Assembly (NCBI GenBank): GCA_041691315.1
Contig: JBEPUW010000007.1
Location: 1-64,000, forward strand
Length of the DNA: 64,000 nt
Direction of reading: 5' to 3'
Source of the DNA: Poindextera sp041691315
Lineage (GTDB): Bacteria; Pseudomonadota; Alphaproteobacteria; Caulobacterales; Caulobacteraceae
The translations under genes and the position numbers were made by a program. Shown piece after piece: positions 8,296 to 16,493 of the stretch (within the stretch, counting starts at the first letter, position 1; every line of letters starts with the position of its first letter). The notes under the pieces were generated by a model. The model was not told where the DNA came from and made no database searches. It saw only the letters and a list, made by a program, of their open reading frames with translations.

Positions 8296-10062
8296 ATGAC
8301 GTTCAGAGCGCCCGTGCGCGATCTTCTCTTCACCCTGACCGACATCATCGGCGTGCGGCAGCTGGAGGGCAGCGCGGTCTTCGAGGGCTTCGACCTGGAT
8401 ACGGCGGCGGCGGTGCTGGAGGCGGCCGGGGTGATGGCCTCCGAGGTGCTGGCGCCGCTCGACCAGCCGGGCGACCGCACCGGCGCGCGCTACGAGAACG
8501 GCCGGGTCACCGCGCCGCCCGGGTTCGCCGAGGCCTATAAGGCGTTCAGCGAGGCCGGTTGGGGCGGCCTTTCCGCCGACCCGGCCTATGGCGGCCAGGG
8601 CCTGCCGAAGGCGCTGGAGCTGGCGGTGTTCGAGATGGTCTCGGCCGCCAACATGGCCTTTGGCCTCTGCCCGATGCTGACCAGCGGTGCGGTCGAGGCC
8701 ATCCGCACCCACGGCGACGAGCGGCAGCGGAAACTCTATCTGCCGAAGATGATCTCCGGCGAATGGACCGGGGCCATGGGCCTGACCGAGGCCCAGGCCG
8801 GCAGTGACCTGGCCGCCCTGACCACCCGCGCCGAGCCTGACGGCGAAGGCGGCTATCGCCTGACCGGCCAGAAGATCTTCATCACCTGGGGCGACCACGA
8901 CCTGACCGACAATGTCGTGCACCTGGTGCTGGCCCGCCTGCCCGATGCGCCGGAGGGCAGCCGCGGCGTCTCGCTGTTTCTGACCAACAAGCGACAGGTC
9001 GGCGAAGACGGTGCGCTGGGCGATCCGAACGACCTGCGCTGCGGCGGCATCGAGCACAAGCTGGGCATCCACGCCTCGCCCACCTGCATCATGCTGTTCG
9101 AAGGCGCCCAGGCCGAGCTGATCGGCCAGCCCAATCGCGGCCTGATGCAGATGTTCACGATGATGAACGCCGCGCGGCTGAACGTCGGCATGGAGGGCGT
9201 CGGCGTCGCCGAACGCGCCTATCAGAAGGCGCTGGCCTACGCGCTGGAACGCAGGCAGGGCCGCTCGCAGTGGAGCGGCGACGGCGCGGCGGCGATCTTC
9301 GACCATCCGGACGTGCGCCGCATGCTGGCCGACATGAAGGCGCGGATCGAGGCGTCGCGGGCCATCTGCCTGCTCACCGCCATCTCCGCGGATCTGGCCC
9401 GCGCCGCGCCGGACGAAGACGCGCGCGAGGCCGCCCGGCTGCGCGAGGAGCTGCTCACCCCGATCGCCAAGGCCTGGTCCAGCGACATCGGCGTCGAGGT
9501 CGCTTCGCTGGCGGTCCAGGTGCACGGCGGTATGGGCTTCATCGAGGAGACCGGCGCGGCGCAGCACTATCGCGACGCCCGCATCGCGCCGATCTACGAG
9601 GGGACCAACGGCATCCAGGCCATCGACCTGGTCGGCCGCAAGCTGGCCATGGCCGACGCCGCGCCGCTGGCCGCCCTGATCCATGACATGCGAGACACCT
9701 GCGAGGCTCTGGACGAACACAAGGACGCCCGCCTGGCCGCGATCGGGACGCGGCTGCACGCCGGCATCGACGCCGTGCGCGCGGCGGCGGAATGGCTGAC
9801 CGCGCGGCGCAACGACCCCGACGGCCTGGCCGGGGCGACGCCGTTCCTGAAGCTGACGGGCGATGTGGTCGGCGGCTGGCTGCTGGCCAGGGGCGCGCTG
9901 TCCTGCGTCGCCCACGCCGAGACCGACGCCTATGCCACAGCCCGCATCGGCATCGCCGGCCACTATGCCGAGACCCTGCTGGCCCAGGCCCCCGGCAAGG
10001 TCGCCAGCATCATCGCCGGCGGCGACCGGCTGAAGGCGCTGGACGAGGCGGCGCTGTCCTGA
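8296..10062 (+). CDS. Acyl-CoA dehydrogenase, large DmdC/FadE-like type
   Basis: A 588-residue flavoprotein. The start MTFRAPVRDLLFTLTDIIG is characteristic of the long acyl-CoA dehydrogenases related to 3-methylmercaptopropionyl-CoA dehydrogenase. The core shows LTEAQAGSDLAAL (FAD/substrate loop), GQKIFITWGDHD, and the closing GGMGFIEETGAAQHYRDARIAPIYEGTNGIQAIDLVGRK, which includes the catalytic-region EGTNGIQ. An extra C-terminal helical domain follows. It should introduce an alpha,beta double bond into an acyl-CoA, passing electrons to ETF. I chose the ATG at 8296 (GGAG seven bases upstream) over an upstream start at 8119, whose leader is not family-like. Substrate is unknown; whether it is a true DmdC is unclear. 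Confidence 0.9.
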   Translation: MTFRAPVRDLLFTLTDIIGVRQLEGSAVFEGFDLDTAAAVLEAAGVMASEVLAPLDQPGDRTGARYENGRVTAPPGFAEAYKAFSEAGWGGLSADPAYGGQGLPKALELAVFEMVSAANMAFGLCPMLTSGAVEAIRTHGDERQRKLYLPKMISGEWTGAMGLTEAQAGSDLAALTTRAEPDGEGGYRLTGQKIFITWGDHDLTDNVVHLVLARLPDAPEGSRGVSLFLTNKRQVGEDGALGDPNDLRCGGIEHKLGIHASPTCIMLFEGAQAELIGQPNRGLMQMFTMMNAARLNVGMEGVGVAERAYQKALAYALERRQGRSQWSGDGAAAIFDHPDVRRMLADMKARIEASRAICLLTAISADLARAAPDEDAREAARLREELLTPIAKAWSSDIGVEVASLAVQVHGGMGFIEETGAAQHYRDARIAPIYEGTNGIQAIDLVGRKLAMADAAPLAALIHDMRDTCEALDEHKDARLAAIGTRLHAGIDAVRAAAEWLTARRNDPDGLAGATPFLKLTGDVVGGWLLARGALSCVAHAETDAYATARIGIAGHYAETLLAQAPGKVASIIAGGDRLKALDEAALS

Positions 10063-10072
10063 CGGCGTCGGT

Positions 10073-10642
10073 TTAAGGCGCCTTGGTGTGGAAGGTCAGG
10101 TCGACGTCGACCTTCTGGCCGAACACGTCGGTGGGACCGCCGGTGGTGAGGTGGCCGGAGATCTGGCCGCCGGCCGCCTGGTAGTCCTTGATCGTGAAGA
10201 CGCCGGAGATGGAGACCGAGCCGCTCGGACTCTTCAGGGCGGAGTGCACGATGTCGGCGCCGATCACCGTGCCGTCCGGCTCGACCTTGATCACCATGGC
10301 GTCGCCGAACTTGTCGAACAGGGCGTCGAACGCGGCCTTGTCGTCGCCGCCCTGATCCTTGGCGGTGAAGACCAGCGCGGTGACCGGCGTGCCGTCGAAG
10401 GGGTCATCCTTGTGGGCGGTGACCTGGGTGAGCGCCGCCGGCTTGCCGTCGGCGGTGTAGCTCCCCGAGATCGCCGGGCCGGAAACAGCGGCGGCCGGCG
10501 CAGCAGGCGCCGCTGTAGCCGCACTCGGCGCCGCGGCGCTCGGCAGCGCGGCGCTGGCGGCGCTTTGCGTGTTGACCGGCGCCTTGGAACAGGCCGCCAG
10601 CAGCACAAGGCCGGCCACGCCTAGAAGTCCGTTACGCATCAT
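10073..10642 (-). CDS. Putative lipoprotein, unknown function
   Basis: From the ATG pair at 10637-10642, preceded by GGGGGAA, the product has a lipoprotein signal with lipobox LLAAC. After the cysteine there is a long Ala/Pro/Ser linker, then a compact C-terminal domain of about 120 residues (GPAISGSYTADGKPAALTQV to VDVDLTFHTKAP) rich in beta strands. No family was recognised. It is probably tethered in the outer membrane facing the periplasm. It converges with the acyl-CoA dehydrogenase, ten bases apart. Confidence 0.75.
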   Translation of the reverse strand: MMRNGLLGVAGLVLLAACSKAPVNTQSAASAALPSAAAPSAATAAPAAPAAAVSGPAISGSYTADGKPAALTQVTAHKDDPFDGTPVTALVFTAKDQGGDDKAAFDALFDKFGDAMVIKVEPDGTVIGADIVHSALKSPSGSVSISGVFTIKDYQAAGGQISGHLTTGGPTDVFGQKVDVDLTFHTKAP

Positions 10643-10708
10643 GTTTCCCCCGGACCCCGCTCGCGGGCCGTCCGCAATGCGTAACACGGGTCCGCGAAAT
10701 TGAAAGAA

Positions 10709-10812
10709 CCGTCATCCTCCGCTGGAGCGGCGAAGCCGCGGAAGGCGGGGGATCCATGAACACTCACATTCGCCGGCGATCATGGATGGCCCGGACGAGC
10801 CGGGCCATGACA
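10709..10812. repeat. Dispersed palindromic repeat, family A, copy 1
   Basis: Begins CCGTCATCCTCCGCTGGAGC, contains GGCGGGGGATCCATGAACAC, and ends GGATGGCCCGG..CCGGGCCATGAC. Each part folds as a stem-loop. Related copies lie at 32815-32920 (inverted) and 43373-43480, all intergenic. It sits between the convergent-facing end of the peroxiredoxin gene and the lipoprotein promoter. Confidence 0.8.
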
Positions 10813-10824
10813 GTCCTTTGCGAG

Positions 10825-11307
10825 CTACAGGTGCTCGAGCAGGTATTCGGCCGAGGAGACGCGGAATTCGCCACCTTGCTCGATGTTCAGCTGTTCGACG
10901 ACGCCGTCCTTGGCGATCAGCGAATAGCGTTGCGAGCGCGAGCCCATGCCGAAGCGGCTGGCGTCCATCTCCAGGCCGATGGCCTTGGTGAAGTCGCCGC
11001 TGCCGTCGGCCAGCATCAGGATGTCGTCGCCGATGCCCTGGTCGGCCGCCCAGGCCTTCATCACGAAGACATCATTGACCGAGACGCAGGCGATGGTGTC
11101 GACGCCCTTGGCCTTCAGGTCGGCGGCGTGGGCCTTGAAGCCCGGCAGGTGCTTGGCCGAACAGGTCGGGGTGAAGGCGCCCGGCACCGCGAACAGCGCC
11201 ACCCGCTTGTCCTTGAAGACGTCGTCGCCGCTGATCGGGGTCGGCCCGTCGGCTCCTGGCGTCATGAATTTCGCGTCCGGCAGCTTGTCGCCAACCTTGA
11301 TCGCCAT
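10825..11307 (-). CDS. Peroxiredoxin, Prx5/glutaredoxin-dependent type
   Basis: A 160-residue thioredoxin-fold peroxidase. The active-site motif PGAFTPTCSAKHLPGF places the peroxidatic cysteine at C49; the PGAFTPTCS form and AVSVNDxFVMKAW-like segment (CVSVNDVFVMKAW) mark the Prx5 group, which reduces peroxides with glutathione/glutaredoxin or thioredoxin. No conserved second cysteine is evident near the C-terminus. The ATG at 11307 has GGGAG upstream; the in-frame start at 11331 adds a leader unlike the family. A family B repeat lies about 50 bp upstream and may contain or displace its promoter. Confidence 0.92.
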   Translation of the reverse strand: MAIKVGDKLPDAKFMTPGADGPTPISGDDVFKDKRVALFAVPGAFTPTCSAKHLPGFKAHAADLKAKGVDTIACVSVNDVFVMKAWAADQGIGDDILMLADGSGDFTKAIGLEMDASRFGMGSRSQRYSLIAKDGVVEQLNIEQGGEFRVSSAEYLLEHL

Positions 11308-11357
11308 CGCAAGCGTCTCCCTTTGATGCATCGGCCGACCATGCCGGCGGCAAGGCC

Positions 11358-11470
11358 TAGATCACGATGATTTTGGATTGAATCAATCCAAAATCATAAA
11401 CGTGATCGATTCCTAGAGTTAGAGCGGGTTGCGGGCGGAAAACCGCTTCACACTTTTCCTCAACCCGCTC
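11358..11470. repeat. Dispersed palindromic repeat, family B, copy 1
   Basis: Two modules. The first is a 31-bp perfect palindrome with 15-base arms (ATGATTTTGGATTGA and its complement around one base), enclosed by GATCACG and CGTGATC. The second is AGAGCGGGTTGCGGGCGGAA..CTCAACCCGCTC, also an inverted repeat. A second copy in the opposite orientation is at 32205-32319. The GATC end faces the peroxiredoxin start. Confidence 0.85.
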
Positions 11471-11545
11471 ATAGGGGCAAGCTTTCGGCAGGCCAAGCCT
11501 TCAGGCGCCTTGAAGAGGCCGCGGCGAAGACCGATCATCCGATTC

Positions 11546-12142
11546 ATGCCCGACCGCCATCCGCACCGGTCCGCCAGTGCGCCCAGCTTTCTTGCCGGGC
11601 GCATGCTGATCGCCATGCCGGGGATCGAGGATCCTCGCTTCGAGCGGGCCGTGCTGATGATCTGCGCCCACGACGACCAGCACGCCATGGGCCTCGCGGT
11701 GAATCGGCCGGTGGAAGGCCTGACCGTGCCCGGTCTGCTGACCCGGCTGGGCGTGAAACAGGCGATCGAGCTGCCCGACGACCTGGTGCTGCTGGGCGGG
11801 CCGGTGAACCCGGAGCGGGGCTTTGTGCTGCACACCAACGACTACCTTTGCGAAGAGTCGAGCCAGGCGGTCGGCGACGGCGTGGCGTTGACCACCACTC
11901 TGCAGGTCCTGGAAGCCATGGCCAGCCACAACCGCCGGCCGCGTCGCGCGATCCTGACCCTGGGCTATGCCGGCTGGGGCGCCGGCCAGCTGGAGAGCGA
12001 GATCCGCGAGGGCGTCTGGCTGACCTGCGACCCCGACGACGACCTGCTGTTCGGCGACGACCACGAGCACAAGTGGTCGATGGCCCTGGCCAAGATGGGC
12101 GTCGGCGCCGAGGTGCTCTCACCCGAGACGGGGCGGGCCTGA
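11546..12142 (+). CDS. YqgE/AlgH-family protein (UPF0301)
   Basis: A 198-residue protein with family hallmarks: FLAGRMLIAMPGIEDPRFERAVLMICAHDD, MGLAVNRPVEGL, GGPVNPERGFVLHTNDY and LGYAGWGAGQLESEIREGVWL. The family is widespread and conserved in proteobacteria but has no firmly assigned biochemical role; links to alginate regulation came from Pseudomonas. The start chosen is the ATG at 11546, since the longer reading frame runs back into the family B repeat. No strong ribosome site is seen. Confidence 0.9.
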   Translation: MPDRHPHRSASAPSFLAGRMLIAMPGIEDPRFERAVLMICAHDDQHAMGLAVNRPVEGLTVPGLLTRLGVKQAIELPDDLVLLGGPVNPERGFVLHTNDYLCEESSQAVGDGVALTTTLQVLEAMASHNRRPRRAILTLGYAGWGAGQLESEIREGVWLTCDPDDDLLFGDDHEHKWSMALAKMGVGAEVLSPETGRA

Positions 12143-12233
12143 GCCAGATGGGTGCGGCCGGAACCGTCGCCCATAGAACAATCTCAGCCGTGGCGCGTTA
12201 ACAGCGTTTCAACCTGACAAGACGAGGGCGGGC

Positions 12234-12863
12234 ATGGCGAGCGGCGATCCAAGGGCTGCGGGCGAGGGGTTTGAAGCCGCCGCAAACCGACGCTACGGGC
12301 CGGTCTCGATCCTGCTGCATTGGACGATCGCGCTGCTGATACTCGTTCAGATCGGGCTCGGCTGGTATATGAACGAGGTGCTGCCCGATCACTCGCCAGC
12401 GCAAGCCAGCATCCTGGCGCTGCACATTTCGGTCGGGCTGACGATCCTGTTGCTCGTGCTGATCAGGATCGGCGTCAGACTGGCCCATCCAGCGCCGCCC
12501 CTGCCGCAGGGCATGGCCTTGTGGGAACGGGTTCTCGCCCGCGCGTCGCATGTGCTCTTCTATGTGCTGCTGCTCGCATTGCCGTTGACCGGTTGGGCGT
12601 TGGCGTCGCTCGGCGCCCGCCCGATCAGTTTCTGGGGACTGCCCTGGCCCCATCTTCCCGGCCTGGGCCTCTTATTGGGTTCGCCGGCGCCCAAGCCCGT
12701 TCGCCACGAACTCTCCCACATCCACGTCTATATTCTCATCTGGATCGTGCTGATCAATCTGGCCCTGCACGTGGCGGGAGCCCTGAAGCACCAGTTCGAC
12801 GGCAATCCCGTGCTGTGGCGCATGATGCCGGGCAAGCCGCGGGCGGATTCGATCGCGCGCTGA
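12234..12863 (+). CDS. Cytochrome b561-family membrane protein (second copy)
   Basis: A 209-residue four-helix membrane protein in the same family as the b561 at 7499-8098. Visible are ILLHWTIALLILVQIGLGW (helix 1), ALHISVGLTILLLVLIRIG (helix 2), HVLFYVLLLALPLTGWAL (helix 3) and a last helix NLALHVAGALKHQFDGNPVLWRMMPG, with histidines in place as haem ligands. It probably mediates quinol-linked electron transfer in the inner membrane. Unlike the first copy it has no YceI neighbour. The ATG is preceded by GAGGG. The two copies share the closing LHVAGALKHQF. Confidence 0.88.
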   Translation: MASGDPRAAGEGFEAAANRRYGPVSILLHWTIALLILVQIGLGWYMNEVLPDHSPAQASILALHISVGLTILLLVLIRIGVRLAHPAPPLPQGMALWERVLARASHVLFYVLLLALPLTGWALASLGARPISFWGLPWPHLPGLGLLLGSPAPKPVRHELSHIHVYILIWIVLINLALHVAGALKHQFDGNPVLWRMMPGKPRADSIAR

Positions 12864-12936
12864 AGGGAAACGCAACAAAACCGGCCTCGCGGGGATCTCC
12901 CGCGCGGACCAGACGTAAGCCTGATGGGACGCCGAC

Positions 12937-13662
12937 ATGCCAACGGTCAAATACCGCATCCACGGACATCGTCCGTCACCCCAGCCCATCCAGCTCGCCA
13001 TCCCAGGCTGGGGGGGCGACGCGCAGCCGCGCGCCGATGGAAGTCACGAACAACCGTGGCATTGCACGCCGTTCTCGGAGAGCGCGCGCTATGGCGTGGA
13101 GGTGCTTTATCCGTTCGAGGAGGAACTCCGCGTCACGACCTTCCGCGGCCGGGTTCGACTGGAGGCGGACTGGGGCGAGCCGGCCGACCCGGACATGATG
13201 TGGCCGCCCTTCCGCCCTTTCGGCGCTGACTACTATTCCTACCAGATTGCGTTGGATCTCGAGGTCCCGGCCGGCTGGGCGATCCGCACCGAACCCCATC
13301 CGCGCTATTTCACCGACGCCACCAACACCACGCCGCTGGCCGTGCCGGCGCTGATCCGCAGCGAGTGGTGGCCGATGATGTTCTTCTGCATCTTCAAGGC
13401 GCCGCCAAAGGGCGTGACCCACGTCTTCCGCAAGGACGAGCCGTTCATGAGCATTATCGTGCTACCGGCCGAGCCTGAACTCGACCTGCAGCCCATGACG
13501 GAAGACGAGGAGGCGCAGCGGGAGATGCGTGCACGCCGCCTGGCCGCGAGCCGGGACCAGCTGGCGGGCGGCACACGCTGGCTATCGACCACCAATACCG
13601 TGTTCGACGGCTCCTACCGAAACATGTTTCGCGCCGCCAAGGCCCGAGATCGCGCGGGTTGA
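12937..13662 (+). CDS. Uncharacterised protein, possibly DUF6065-like
   Basis: A 241-residue soluble protein with no signal peptide or membrane segment. It is rich in Trp and Pro, with notable stretches LDLEVPAGWAIRTEPHPRYF and ALIRSEWWPMMFFCIFKAP, followed by an acidic segment (PMTEDEEAQREMRARR). The layout recalls the DUF6065 family (a Pro/Trp-rich fold, then a WF-type core), but that match is from memory and tentative. It stands alone between cytochrome b561 and the polyhistidine protein, so context gives no role. Confidence 0.7.
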   Translation: MPTVKYRIHGHRPSPQPIQLAIPGWGGDAQPRADGSHEQPWHCTPFSESARYGVEVLYPFEEELRVTTFRGRVRLEADWGEPADPDMMWPPFRPFGADYYSYQIALDLEVPAGWAIRTEPHPRYFTDATNTTPLAVPALIRSEWWPMMFFCIFKAPPKGVTHVFRKDEPFMSIIVLPAEPELDLQPMTEDEEAQREMRARRLAASRDQLAGGTRWLSTTNTVFDGSYRNMFRAAKARDRAG

Positions 13663-13708
13663 GGCACAGGCGAGCGCCGATTCAGCGCTCGCCTCGCCCA
13701 TGCGCGCC

Positions 13709-14065
13709 TCAGTAGCGGCTGTGGTGGTGGTGGTGATGGTGGTGGGCGTTGTAGCGCGGCCGCAACACCCAGGCGCCGCTGTACCAGGAATAGCCGTTCC
13801 GCTGATACCAGCGGCGGTTATGGTTGTGATGATGGTGATGGTGATGACGCATATACTGCGCATCGATCAACCGGGCCGGCGCCAGGTCGGCCTGCGCGTC
13901 CGCGACCTTAAGTCGTTCGACCGCATTGGGAATGGGTTGCAGCAGCTCGGCGTACGAGGCGGCCACGGGAACCGGCATGGCTTGGGAACTGGTCGGTGCG
14001 GCGAAAGCCGATCCGGTGGCCAGGGCCGAGGCGGCGCCGAGTAAGATTGCAGTCTTGCGATTCAT
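13709..14065 (-). CDS. Small secreted polyhistidine protein
   Basis: A 118-residue protein starting MNRKTAILLGAASALATGSAFA (signal peptide). The mature part ends with two polyhistidine runs: seven His plus NHN after residue 70, and eight His just before the C-terminal SRY, with an Arg/Tyr/Trp-rich link (RRWYQRNGYSWYSGAWVLRPRY) between them. Such tails bind Ni, Zn or Cu, so a periplasmic metal buffer is plausible, but no family was recognised. The ATG at 14065 is chosen over one four codons upstream. It lies downstream of pdeA with about 57 bp between. Confidence 0.75.
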   Translation of the reverse strand: MNRKTAILLGAASALATGSAFAAPTSSQAMPVPVAASYAELLQPIPNAVERLKVADAQADLAPARLIDAQYMRHHHHHHHNHNRRWYQRNGYSWYSGAWVLRPRYNAHHHHHHHHSRY

Positions 14066-14122
14066 AGTGCGCTCCATCCAGATTCTGTCCCTGGCCTAAC
14101 GCTTGGCGTCTAATTCCGATCC

Positions 14123-15790
14123 CTAGCCTCGCGCCTTCACCGGCGCCGCGCCGTCGGCGTAGCTTTCGTTGAGATAGACCTCGGCTTCCTGGGCCGAGAG
14201 GGCTGGGGCGTAGCCGTAGCCCTGGCCGTAGTGGCAGCCGATCTCGAGCAGCCGCCGCGCCATCATGGCGTTCTCGACGCCTTCGGCCACCACCTCCAGC
14301 GACAGGTCGCGGCCGAGATTGATCACCGAGCGCACAATTTTGTCCGAGCCCTCGTTGGAGGCCATGGTGCGCACGAAATAGCGGTCGATCTTCAGCGTGT
14401 CGAAGGGCAGCCGGGTCAGATACGACAGCGACGAGAAGCCGGTGCCGAAGTCGTCGAGCGCAAGCCCCGCCCCCACCTCGCGCAGCTGGCGCAGGATGAC
14501 CGCGGCGCGCTCGGGATCGCGCATGATGTCGCTCTCGGTGATCTCCAGCTTCAGCGCGCCCTTGGGCAGGCCGGTGTCGGCCAGGAGGGCGCCGACGTCC
14601 TCGACCAGGTTGTCGCGATGGATCTCGCCGGTGGAGAGGTTGACGCTGACGCTGATCTCGCCGGCGGCGCGGTGGGCGCCGCGCCAGGCGGCCAACTGAT
14701 GCGCCGCGGCCTGCATCATGTGCGCGCCAAGTTCGACCAGGAGGCCCATTTCTTCGCACAGCGGCAGGAAGTCCTCCGGCGTCATCACGCCGCGCCGGGG
14801 ATGGCGCCAGCGGGCCAGGGCCTCGAAGCCGGCGATGGCCCCGGTGTCCAGCCGCACCACCGGCTGGAAGAAGGGCACGATCTCGCCGCGGCCGATGGCG
14901 CCGTGCAGGTCCGATTCCAGGGCCAGCCGCGACAGCCCGTCGGTCTCCAGCGCCCGGCCATAGGCGGCCGCGCCGCCGCGGCCGGCGGATTTGGCGGATT
15001 CCACCGCCAGCTCGGCGCGGCGCAAGAGTTCGGCCGCGTCGGGCGCATCGGCGCCGCCCTCGGCCGCGACCGCGCCGATCGAGAGGGTGGGAAAGATGTC
15101 GAAGCCCGCCACCCGCAGCGGCTGCTCCATCGCCCGGCGCATCATCTCCGCCGGCTCAGGCACGTCGGCGGGGGCCAGCACGGCGAACTCGTCCTCGCCG
15201 ACCCGGGCCAGCATGACCTGGGGCGGGAAGGCGGCGGCCAGCCGCGAGCCAAGCGCCGCCAGGACCAAGTCGGCGCGCTCGTGACCCAGCGCCTCGTTCA
15301 GCCGCCGCAACCGGTCCAGGTCGGCGACCACCAGGGTGTAGGCGCCAGCGGCCTGCAGCTGTTCGCGGGCGCGGCTGACGAAGCTGCGACGATCGAGCAG
15401 GCCGGTCAGGCTATCCTGTTCCGATGCGGCGAACTTGGTCTCCGGCACGATGACGCCGGCGGCGCGCACCCCGTCTTCCAGCCAGACGCCGCGCCAGATG
15501 CAGGCGTCGCCGCCGCGCATGCGCACGCGCGCGCCGACCTCGACGCCGGGCGCCTGGATGCGCAGGATCTCTTCAACCAGGGCGCGGTCCTGCGGCATGG
15601 ACAGCGCCCGCACCGCGGCCGACGAGCATTCGGGGGCCAGCGGCGACAGGCCAAGCCTGCGCGCCGCGCCGGTCAGGCGCAGGCGATCGGCGGTGGGATC
15701 CCAGCTCCACAGCGCCACGTCCGCGGCGCCCAGAGCCTCCAGGGTCACCGTTGCGTCCCAGATGAAACGATCTTGCGCCCGTAGCGCCAT
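14123..15790 (-). CDS. pdeA: c-di-GMP phosphodiesterase PdeA (PAS-GEDEF-EAL)
   Basis: A 555-residue protein with a PAS-like N-terminus (residues 1-115), a GGDEF domain with the altered signature GEDEF at 198-202, and a complete EAL domain from about 305. The EAL catalytic set is present: FEALARW (323-325), NLS, LEITESD, LDDFGTGFSSL, KIDRYFV and AEGVEN. In Caulobacter crescentus PdeA (CC3396), the GEDEF domain binds GTP and activates EAL-driven breakdown of c-di-GMP; PdeA is cleared by ClpXP with CpdR at the swarmer-to-stalked transition. Domain plan, GEDEF and neighbourhood next to the cta-thrC genes all match. The protein ends ARG; an RG end serves as degradation signal in C. crescentus as I recall it. 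Start ATG chosen over a TTG two codons earlier. Confidence 0.88.
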   Translation of the reverse strand: MALRAQDRFIWDATVTLEALGAADVALWSWDPTADRLRLTGAARRLGLSPLAPECSSAAVRALSMPQDRALVEEILRIQAPGVEVGARVRMRGGDACIWRGVWLEDGVRAAGVIVPETKFAASEQDSLTGLLDRRSFVSRAREQLQAAGAYTLVVADLDRLRRLNEALGHERADLVLAALGSRLAAAFPPQVMLARVGEDEFAVLAPADVPEPAEMMRRAMEQPLRVAGFDIFPTLSIGAVAAEGGADAPDAAELLRRAELAVESAKSAGRGGAAAYGRALETDGLSRLALESDLHGAIGRGEIVPFFQPVVRLDTGAIAGFEALARWRHPRRGVMTPEDFLPLCEEMGLLVELGAHMMQAAAHQLAAWRGAHRAAGEISVSVNLSTGEIHRDNLVEDVGALLADTGLPKGALKLEITESDIMRDPERAAVILRQLREVGAGLALDDFGTGFSSLSYLTRLPFDTLKIDRYFVRTMASNEGSDKIVRSVINLGRDLSLEVVAEGVENAMMARRLLEIGCHYGQGYGYAPALSAQEAEVYLNESYADGAAPVKARG

Positions 15791-15824
15791 ACCCAACCCG
15801 CTGACGCGGGTTCAAACCCGCGCC

Positions 15825-16427
15825 TCAATTGTCCGGGCGCTTCTTTCCGGCGGCCGCCCCAGTCACCAGCCCGAACAGGAGATGATCTCGCCAATCGCCG
15901 TTAATTTTCAGATAAGCCTGGGCGCGGCCCTCAAGCTCGAAACCGGCTTTCAGCAACAGGCTGCGCGAGGCGTCGTTCTCGGGAATGCAGGCCGCCTCCA
16001 GCCGATGCAGGCCCAGCCGGCCGAGCGCGAACCCCGAAATCGCCCGCACCGCCGCCAGCGTGTAGCCGCGCCGCACATGCTGTTCGCCGGCCCAGTAGCC
16101 GATCTGGCCCATCTGGGCGACGCCGCGGCGGATGTTGGACAGGGTGATGCCGCCGACCAGTTCGTTGTCCTCGCGGCGGAAAACCAGGAAGGCGTAGCCG
16201 TAGCCCAGGTCCATGTCGCGCTGATAGGCGGTCAGGCGGCGGCGATAGGCCGCGCGCGAAAGGTCGTCGGCCGGCCAGGTCGGCTCCCAGGGCTGCAGGA
16301 AGGCGCGGCTGCGGCGGCGCAGCTCCGACCAGGCGACATAGTCGGTGATGCGCGGCGGCCGCAGGCTGACGCCCTCGCCATCGACGCGAAGGCCGACATC
16401 CGGCGCCATCCAATCCAAGAGAGCCAT
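15825..16427 (-). CDS. GNAT acetyltransferase, RimJ/RimL type
   Basis: A 200-residue N-acetyltransferase with the RimJ-like start GVSLRPPRITDYVAWSELRRRSRAFLQPWEPTW, the acetyl-CoA loop region QIGYWAGEQHVRRGYTLAAVRAI, and LHRLEAACIPENDASRSLLLKAGFELEGRAQAYLKING near the end. Relatives acetylate the N-termini of ribosomal proteins S5 or L12; the true substrate is unknown. It sits between the M16 peptidase and pdeA in the same directon, 28 bp from pdeA, so co-transcription is likely. Confidence 0.88.
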   Translation of the reverse strand: MALLDWMAPDVGLRVDGEGVSLRPPRITDYVAWSELRRRSRAFLQPWEPTWPADDLSRAAYRRRLTAYQRDMDLGYGYAFLVFRREDNELVGGITLSNIRRGVAQMGQIGYWAGEQHVRRGYTLAAVRAISGFALGRLGLHRLEAACIPENDASRSLLLKAGFELEGRAQAYLKINGDWRDHLLFGLVTGAAAGKKRPDN

Positions 16428-16493
16428 CGACGGGGTCCTTGAGCGGCAGCGACCCTAATGTGACGATTTGGCGCTGTGAAGCCCGCTTCGGTG

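Noticed and set aside
8095..9963. 622-residue minus-strand ORF
   Set aside because: Antisense of the acyl-CoA dehydrogenase, created by high GC; the plus-strand product has complete family motifs.
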